Of a DNA stretch of 64,000 bases, positions 58,643 through 64,000 are shown piece by piece. This DNA comes from Capnocytophaga gingivalis ATCC 33624 (GTDB taxonomy: Bacteria > Bacteroidota > Bacteroidia > Flavobacteriales > Flavobacteriaceae): positions 62,001 to 126,000 of the forward strand of contig NZ_ACLQ01000016.1 in NCBI RefSeq assembly GCF_000174755.1, read 5' to 3'. Position 1 is the first letter of the stretch. Every line of letters starts with the position of its first letter. Made by a program: the position numbers and the translations under genes. The notes below the pieces were generated by a model. That model ran no database searches, was not told where the DNA came from, and saw only the letters and a list, made by a program, of their open reading frames with translations.

Positions 58643-59443
58643 ATGAATATGAAAGGAAAAGTACTTACTTTTATAGTGGTTCTTTCGTTTGCTTTTTCGA
58701 GCTGTGGCGAATACCAAAAGGCTTTAAAATCAGACGATTATGAACTAAAATACAAAGTTGCCAAAGCGCTCTACGATAAGGGAGACTACAATCGTAGTAT
58801 GCGACTTTGGGAGAAGGTGGTGGGCTACTATATCGGTCGTCCCCAAGGAGAAGACGCTTTGTACATGTATGCCGATAGTTTCTATAAGCGAAAGAAATAT
58901 CTATTGGCAGGGTATCAGTATGAGCGATTTCTAAAGAATTATCCCCGTAGTGAAAAGGCTGAAGAAGTCTTGTTCCTGCAGGGGAAGTGTAATTTTTTGG
59001 AGTCTCCTAAGTACAGCTTAGATCAGGATGCTACCTACAAAGCTCTCGACCAGCTACAAGAGTATATTGATAGATACCCCAATGGTGCCTATCTCAGAGA
59101 AGCGAACAACATGGTCTTGGAACTACTGAACAAGCTTCAGCACAAGAGTTTTGAGATTGCCAAAGGATATGACAAGATTCGCGACTATCAGGCCGCAATC
59201 AAGTCCTTTGACAACTTCTTGGTAGAGAACCCTGGTTCTACTTTCCGCGAAGAAGCGATGTACTACCGCCTACACTCCGCCTATGAACTGGCCAAAAACA
59301 GTATCAAGAGTAAGGAAAAACAACGCTTTGAGGAAGCCAAAAGCTATTACGAACTATTCTCACGTACCTACCCTGAGTCCAACTTTATGACAAAGGCAAA
59401 CAGAATGTATCAAGATATTTTAAAGAAAATAAGTGAATTATGA
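58643..59443 (+). CDS. bamD: outer-membrane assembly lipoprotein BamD
   Basis: 266 residues; signal KVLTFIVVLSFAFSSC with lipobox Cys-22, then TPR repeats (ALYDKGDYNRSMRLWEKVV, ADSFYKRKKYLLAGYQYERF, DQLQEYIDRYPNGAYLREA, FLVENPGSTFREEAMY). Part of the BAM complex inserting beta-barrel proteins. It overlaps rpb6 by four bases; bamD-rpb6-coaBC-DUF4835 is a conserved Flavobacteriia order. Confidence 0.95.
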   Translation: MNMKGKVLTFIVVLSFAFSSCGEYQKALKSDDYELKYKVAKALYDKGDYNRSMRLWEKVVGYYIGRPQGEDALYMYADSFYKRKKYLLAGYQYERFLKNYPRSEKAEEVLFLQGKCNFLESPKYSLDQDATYKALDQLQEYIDRYPNGAYLREANNMVLELLNKLQHKSFEIAKGYDKIRDYQAAIKSFDNFLVENPGSTFREEAMYYRLHSAYELAKNSIKSKEKQRFEEAKSYYELFSRTYPESNFMTKANRMYQDILKKISEL

Positions 59444-59790
59444 TAAATTTGAAACGCATAGATGCACCACAAAGCACTATTACCTATGACAAAAACAAGA
59501 TAGATGCTCAGACAGGGAACATCTATGAAGCTATTTCCATCATAGCCAAGCGTGCTTCACAGATCAATGCAGAAATTAAGCACGAATTGGAAGAAAAATT
59601 GGAGGAATTCGCCATTAATAATGATAGTTTAGAAGAAGTTTTTGAAAACAAGGAACAGATAGAAGTCTCCAAGTTCTACGAAAAACTTCCTAAGCCACAG
59701 GCTATTGCTGTAAAGGAATGGCTCGATGGGGAGATATATTATCGTTATACAGATGAGAAAAACAATCATGAATATTCTTCCCTCGCTTAA
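59440..59790 (+). CDS. rpoZ: RNA polymerase omega/Rpb6-family subunit
   Basis: 116 residues of the Bacteroidetes Rpb6-like omega subunit: RIDAPQSTITYDKNKIDAQT, then the conserved GNIYEAISIIAKRASQINAE, and a lengthened acidic C-terminus. It stabilises the beta' subunit. It overlaps bamD by four bases and coaBC by 23, a tightly coupled translational unit. Confidence 0.9.
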   Translation: MINLKRIDAPQSTITYDKNKIDAQTGNIYEAISIIAKRASQINAEIKHELEEKLEEFAINNDSLEEVFENKEQIEVSKFYEKLPKPQAIAVKEWLDGEIYYRYTDEKNNHEYSSLA

Positions 59791-60994
59791 GGGGAAAAAA
59801 ATACTTATAGGAGTCTGTGGCGGTATTGCTGCCTACAAGCTCCCGCACCTCATACGCTTGCTTGTCAAAGAACAGGCAAGCGTTAAGGTTATTATGACTC
59901 AAGCTGCCCATGATTTTGTGACACCGTTGACACTTTCGGTAGTCTCAAAAGAGAAGGTATACACCGATTTCAAGACAAGTGACGCACAGTGGAACAACCA
60001 TGTGGAGCTTGCCCAGTGGGCAGATGTAATCCTCATCGCTCCAGCCACTGCCAATACCTTAGCCAAGATGGCTACAGGAGGCTGTGACAACTTGCTTTTG
60101 GCCACCTACCTCTCGGCCAAGTGTCCTGTCTTCTTCGCTCCTGCGATGGACTTGGATATGTATGAGCACCCCACCACCCTGCACAATATCGACCTCTTGA
60201 CCTCTTATGGCAATCATCTGATACCCAGTGAACATGGAGAGTTAGCCAGCGGTCTGGTGGGCAAGGGGCGCATGGCGGAGCCCGAGACGATAGCAAGAGC
60301 CCTATCTGAGTTTTTCTGGAAAGAAAAGCACCTTTTCCAAGGAAAAAAAATCCTTATTACCGCCGGACCTACCTACGAAATGATAGACCCCGTGCGCTTT
60401 ATAGGCAATTTTTCTTCAGGCAAGATGGGAGTAGCTTTGGCGAATGTCGCCACCAGTATGGGTGCCGAAGTTACCTTGGTCTTAGGCCCTACCCCTCCCC
60501 ATGAGATAGATCCTCGTGTAAGGGTGGTCTCAGTAGTGAGTGCTGCTCAGATGTATGAGGCTACCACTACTGCCTTTACCCATACCGATATCGCCATATT
60601 GGCGGCGGCTGTGGCTGACTATAAGCCTCAAGAGCAGGCCCCCGAGAAGATCAAGAAAAAAACCGATACACTGACCCTAACTCTCGTCAAAACACAAGAT
60701 ATCTTAGCGTCCTTAGGCAAGAGTAAGCAGCAACAGCTCTTGGTGGGATTCGCCCTGGAGACAGAGAATGAGCTGGAGAATGCCCGAGGTAAGCTCGTTC
60801 GTAAGAACTTAGATGCTATCGTGCTTAATTCGCTTAGAGATAAGGGTGCTGGATTCTCTGGTGATACTAACCAGGTGACCTTTATCACCGCACAAGGCAG
60901 AGAAATCCCCTTCCCTCTACAGTCCAAGACCTCTATCGCTGAGGAAATCCTCAAGGCTATCCATGAGCAGCTCTTGAGAGAGACCAAGAAATAA
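59768..60994 (+). CDS. coaBC: phosphopantothenoylcysteine decarboxylase/phosphopantothenate-cysteine ligase
   Basis: 408-residue bifunctional coenzyme A enzyme. N-terminal flavin decarboxylase CoaC: KKILIGVCGGIAAYKLPHLI, NHVELAQWADVILIAPATAN, FFAPAMDLDMYEHP. C-terminal CoaB ligase: KKILITAGPTYEMIDPVRFI, GNFSSGKMG, AAVADYKP and KNLDAIVLNSLRDKGAGF. ATG 59768 (MNILPSLKGKK) lies within the end of rpb6; an earlier in-frame start at 59726 is unlikely. Confidence 0.96.
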   Translation: MNILPSLKGKKILIGVCGGIAAYKLPHLIRLLVKEQASVKVIMTQAAHDFVTPLTLSVVSKEKVYTDFKTSDAQWNNHVELAQWADVILIAPATANTLAKMATGGCDNLLLATYLSAKCPVFFAPAMDLDMYEHPTTLHNIDLLTSYGNHLIPSEHGELASGLVGKGRMAEPETIARALSEFFWKEKHLFQGKKILITAGPTYEMIDPVRFIGNFSSGKMGVALANVATSMGAEVTLVLGPTPPHEIDPRVRVVSVVSAAQMYEATTTAFTHTDIAILAAAVADYKPQEQAPEKIKKKTDTLTLTLVKTQDILASLGKSKQQQLLVGFALETENELENARGKLVRKNLDAIVLNSLRDKGAGFSGDTNQVTFITAQGREIPFPLQSKTSIAEEILKAIHEQLLRETKK

Positions 60995-61012
60995 TTTTTA
61001 AATTTTATCCTT

Positions 61013-61897
61013 ATGAGAAAACTTATCTTACTCTGCTTACTTATATTCACAATGACGGCAAATGCGCAAGAGCTTTCCTGCCGTGTGACTGTCAATACCC
61101 AGCGTATCAACCAAACCAACCAGCGGGCTTTTGTAACACTACAGCGTGCCCTACAGGAATTTGTCAATAAAACCCAATGGACGGATATCAAAGCCAGAGA
61201 GAATGAGCGTATCAACTGCTCTTTTGTGCTGACTCTTTCCTCCTATGAGAATAATAACTTCAAGGCCGACCTACAGGTACAGGCTTCCCGCCCTGTATAT
61301 GGCAGCACCTACCCCACCCCGCTGCTGAACTACCAAGAGAAAGATATCACTTTTTCCTATTTGGAAAACGAACCGATCTACTTCAACCCTAATACTTTCA
61401 CTTCCAATCTCTCCTCTATCATCGCCTATTATGCCCTGATTATCATAGGCTTGGATGCTGATACCTTTGCCCCCAACGGAGGAAACCCCTACTTTGAACA
61501 AGCGCTTGCAGTGGTGCTCAATGCCCAAAGCAGTTCCGATAGTGCTTGGCAACAAAATGGTTCCAACAATCGCTGGCAAATGGTCACTGACCTCTTGGCT
61601 GAGGACTTTGCCGGTTTCCACAAGGCTTTGTACACCTATCACCGTCAGGGATTAGACCTCATGGCTCAGGATATACAAAAGGGAAAAAACCAAATCGGTG
61701 CTGCCCTCTTGGAGCTGAACCAGATCAACAATAGCCGTATCAACCGCTTTGTCTCTCAACTCTTCTTCGATGCCAAGGCCGATGAAATCTCACAACTACT
61801 CTCAGGCGGGAAACCTTTGGACAAGAAGGAAGAAGTACGTGCGGTATTGCTCAAGCTCGCCCCTACACGTGCCCAAGAATGGAACCAGATAAAGTAA
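61013..61897 (+). CDS. DUF4835 family exported protein
   Basis: 294 residues; signal MRKLILLCLLIFTMTANAQ, then ELSCRVTVNTQRINQTNQRA and NKTQWTDIKARENERINCSF, followed by LQVQASRPVYGSTYPTPLLN and YYALIIIGLDADTFAPNGGN. This is the DUF4835 family found downstream of coaBC throughout Flavobacteriia; function unknown, periplasmic or outer-membrane associated. Mature protein has two Cys. In relatives recN often follows; here a ChaN-like gene does. Confidence 0.9.
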   Translation: MRKLILLCLLIFTMTANAQELSCRVTVNTQRINQTNQRAFVTLQRALQEFVNKTQWTDIKARENERINCSFVLTLSSYENNNFKADLQVQASRPVYGSTYPTPLLNYQEKDITFSYLENEPIYFNPNTFTSNLSSIIAYYALIIIGLDADTFAPNGGNPYFEQALAVVLNAQSSSDSAWQQNGSNNRWQMVTDLLAEDFAGFHKALYTYHRQGLDLMAQDIQKGKNQIGAALLELNQINNSRINRFVSQLFFDAKADEISQLLSGGKPLDKKEEVRAVLLKLAPTRAQEWNQIK

Positions 61898-61907
61898 ATG
61901 GTCAAGC

Positions 61908-62750
61908 ATGAAAAACATTTTATTTATCTTATCTATATTCCTCTGTGTGGAGGGGTTCTCTCAAGAAGCCTTTGCTTTTTTTACTCAAAATGGCAAGCGA
62001 ACCTCCTATAGGAAGCTACTGAGAAAAAGTAAGAAAGCGGACATTGTGCTCTTTGGGGAATATCACAACAATCCTATTGCCCATTGGTTAGAGGTAAAAC
62101 TCACCAAAGACCTCTTAGGCAAGCGTTCGCTGATATTAGGAGCGGAAATGTTCGAGAGAGACAACCAAGATGCCCTCGATGGCTACCTTCAGGGAACTAT
62201 TGACCAAAAAGGATTGGACACCCTGGCTCGCCTATGGAAGAACTATAAGACCGATTACAAGCCTTGGGTGGATTTGGCAAAAAGAGAAAAACTCCCTATT
62301 GTAGCGACAAATATCCCTCGGAAATATGCCAATCTCGTGTATAAGAAAGGATTACAAGCTCTTGACACGCTTCCTTCGGCGGAGCGAAAATGGATAGTAT
62401 CACTCCCCTTTCCCTATGATGGCAACCTCTCCCAGTACGAGAAGATGAAGAAGATGGCACGCCACAACTCCGAGAATCTTCCTATGGCACAGGCTATTAA
62501 GGACGCTACTATGGCCGAATCCATAGAGACACACTACAAGAAAGGGAGTCTGTTCCTACACCTGAATGGGAGCTATCATTCGGACTTCTTTCAGGGTATC
62601 TATTGGTATCTGCGTAGGCGAAACCCCAATCTCAAGATACTTACTATCAGCACTCTATCACAATCTAATCTAAAAAAACTACCCTCAGAGGCTTACGGAC
62701 AAGCCGACTTTATTTTAGTGGTAGATGAGGATATGACAGGCAGTTATTAA
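61908..62750 (+). CDS. ChaN/Tiki-family exported haem-binding-like protein
   Basis: 280 residues with signal MKNILFILSIFLCVEGFSQ. ChaN/DUF399 landmarks: ADIVLFGEYHNNPIAHWLEV, LILGAEMFERDNQDALDGYL, NYKTDYKPWVDLAKREKLPI, and HLNGSYHSDFFQGIYWYLRR. Family members bind haem or, in the related Tiki group, act as metalloproteases through conserved His/Glu. Begins 10 bp after the DUF4835 gene. Confidence 0.87.
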   Translation: MKNILFILSIFLCVEGFSQEAFAFFTQNGKRTSYRKLLRKSKKADIVLFGEYHNNPIAHWLEVKLTKDLLGKRSLILGAEMFERDNQDALDGYLQGTIDQKGLDTLARLWKNYKTDYKPWVDLAKREKLPIVATNIPRKYANLVYKKGLQALDTLPSAERKWIVSLPFPYDGNLSQYEKMKKMARHNSENLPMAQAIKDATMAESIETHYKKGSLFLHLNGSYHSDFFQGIYWYLRRRNPNLKILTISTLSQSNLKKLPSEAYGQADFILVVDEDMTGSY

Positions 62751-62803
62751 TCATTACATTATCCATACTTTACATATTTTTACAACGAATCAAGAATGTT
62801 CTC

Positions 62804-63775
62804 ATGAAAAGACTTTTACTCATGTCATTACTTTCTTTGGCTGCTATAGCCTGCCAGGAGAAGAAAGCCCCCACTACAGCAGCGGCAGAAACGCCACAAG
62901 AAACTCAAGAAAAAGCCGCACCAACGCTGACCTACTCTAACTTAGTAGATACACCTACTCAAGAAAAAGTGCAGCAAGCCCTTATCGCCGCAGGGATATC
63001 CCAGGCTCACGCAGCTGCTTTCTTAGAGAGTGTTGCCCTCTTCAACCAGACAGCCGGAGCAAAGGCAAACCTTGTCCCAGAAGGTTTTGTCACTATTGAC
63101 AGCCTACTGCCTAAGTATGACGAGGTCGCTATACAAAGTGACTGGATGAGCAAATACCCAGCCTTTCAGGGGTATAACTGTCGCTTGACCTCCTTTACCC
63201 TTTTGCGTGACTTGATCTCCTTCCCTACTGGAAAAAAATTCGACAGCAAAGCAGAAGACGAAGTACTCTTTATAGATCGTGAGTCCTTGCGCAACGCCCC
63301 TAAAAAGCTCTTTACCCCAGCCGAGGAAAATGACTTCTTCGCGCTCTTCACTGAAGTACCTACCACTAATACCAAGGATATAAACCTCCATTTGCAAGCG
63401 ATGCAAAAGGCATGGAAAGCGCGTGGTATTGCCTTCCGCTATGCCAATGATCCTACAAAAGCCTCCCTTATCTCTGTTGTTTTCCACTCTCAGCTCACCC
63501 CTGAGGAGAATATGATCTTTGTAGGCCATGTGGGAGTACTCCTCCCCTTCGAAGGGAAACTTCTTTTTATCGAAAAGCTCGCCTTCCAAGAGCCTTACCA
63601 AGCTATCCTCTTTGCCAATCGCACCGAGCTAAGCGATTACCTGATGAACCGCTACGATGTAGAATGGGAACAACCCAATGCAATTCCTTTTATCATGGAG
63701 AATGACCAACTGATGGACGGCTATCGTCCCAACCCCTATAAAGTAGGGGCGAATAGCAATTCGCCCTCTCTTTAA
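62804..63775 (+). CDS. DUF4300 family lipoprotein
   Basis: 323 residues; signal MKRLLLMSLLSLAAIAC with lipobox Cys-17 and an Ala/Thr/Glu/Gln-rich linker, then DUF4300-like sequence LTYSNLVDTPTQEKVQQALI, YPAFQGYNCRLTSFTLLRDL, ENMIFVGHVGVLLPFEGKL and LSDYLMNRYDVEWEQ. Function unknown. The final residues (GANSNSPSL) and stop are encoded by a palindromic GGGGCGAATAGCAATTCGCC repeat, so the natural C-terminus may have been replaced. Confidence 0.82.
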   Translation: MKRLLLMSLLSLAAIACQEKKAPTTAAAETPQETQEKAAPTLTYSNLVDTPTQEKVQQALIAAGISQAHAAAFLESVALFNQTAGAKANLVPEGFVTIDSLLPKYDEVAIQSDWMSKYPAFQGYNCRLTSFTLLRDLISFPTGKKFDSKAEDEVLFIDRESLRNAPKKLFTPAEENDFFALFTEVPTTNTKDINLHLQAMQKAWKARGIAFRYANDPTKASLISVVFHSQLTPEENMIFVGHVGVLLPFEGKLLFIEKLAFQEPYQAILFANRTELSDYLMNRYDVEWEQPNAIPFIMENDQLMDGYRPNPYKVGANSNSPSL

Positions 63776-63801
63776 GAGGCAATTCGCCCTCTCTTTAAGA
63801 G
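63744..63801. repeat. palindrome plus 23-bp tandem duplication
   Basis: GTAGGGGCGAATAGCAATTC then GCC, related to 15084-15106. The unit GCAATTCGCCCTCTC TTTAAGAG occurs at 63756-63778 and again at 63779-63801. Confidence 0.8.
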
Positions 63802-63827
63802 GCAACTCTCCCTTACGTAGAACCCTT

Positions 63828-64000
63828 ATGAAAAGATTATCTCTTATCCTCTTAGCCTTGTGGCTTTTTGCCTGCAAGCAAACTCCCCCTATCACTGAGC
63901 AGCCTATGAGCCCAGAGATAGAGGCAAAGCTCTATGAACTACTCAAGAGGGTCTCCTATACCTCGCATGAGCTCCCCGATTATGAATTTTTCTATAGCAA
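63828..64000 (+). CDS. lipoprotein, 3' truncated by window edge
   Basis: First 57 codons only. Signal MKRLSLILLALWLFAC with lipobox Cys-16, then KQTPPITEQPMSPEIEAKL. Too little is visible for a family. Position and signal resemble the preceding DUF4300 lipoprotein. Confidence 0.65.
   Translation, partial: MKRLSLILLALWLFACKQTPPITEQPMSPEIEAKLYELLKRVSYTSHELPDYEFFYS

Overview
The window looks like a Flavobacteriaceae chromosome, most likely Capnocytophaga or a close relative. The grounds are promoters of the Bacteroidetes form (TTG, about 20 bp, TAnnTTTG), an alternative complex III operon, the bamD-rpb6-coaBC-DUF4835 order, a mevalonate-pathway gene, and several families of short AT-rich and GTGA-rich repeats at gene borders. 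The genus call is inference, since no rRNA is present. I found no rRNA, CRISPR array or complete insertion sequence.

Layout. 1-3 kb: partial anion transporter, stand-alone atpG, short ketoacyl-synthase-like protein, YD-repeat lipoprotein. 3.9-12.3 kb (minus): actABCDEF, closed by a strong terminator with no oxidase genes behind it. 12.4-14.9 kb: small exported proteins, including a truncated paralogue. 15-20.2 kb: mvaD, a MITE, an M13 peptidase, era, hemJ. 20.3-22.2 kb: an isolated phage portal gene and a holin-like gene. 22.3-30 kb: porin, hydroxyacid dehydrogenase, lipoproteins, FabF-like synthase, flippase, dut. 30-34.6 kb: a LytTR two-component pair next to 0.8 kb of non-coding DNA. 34.9-40.9 kb: stress and housekeeping genes (yaaA, murF, yqeY) with an inserted toxin-antitoxin pair, ending at tRNA-Arg. 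41-45.2 kb: a decayed integrative element behind the tRNA. 45.4-53.5 kb: ktrBA, priA, yggS, BI-1, phosphatase. 53.6-56.8 kb: a candidate defence locus (GmrSD-like nuclease, SLOG protein, divergent WYL regulator). 56.9-64 kb: pepD, bamD, rpb6, coaBC, DUF4835, ChaN-like, DUF4300 and a partial lipoprotein.

The strongest new observation is a matched pair of putative LytTR binding sites. Each has two 9-bp direct repeats 12 bp apart, lying exactly 43 bp upstream of a TACCTTTG -7 box. One is before a lipoprotein gene (3.7 kb). The other is before the non-coding region beside the LytTR gene itself (30.7 kb), where promoter and leader have been duplicated; this suggests a LytTR-controlled non-coding RNA. 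Other leads are the WYL/SLOG/GmrSD locus with an inverted-repeat operator, an unknown gene paired with an XRE-ImmA regulator and bracketed by 16-bp inverted repeats, the orphan portal/holin pair, and dispersed repeats that write the last codons of several genes (shared VKSE tails) and supply -33 boxes.
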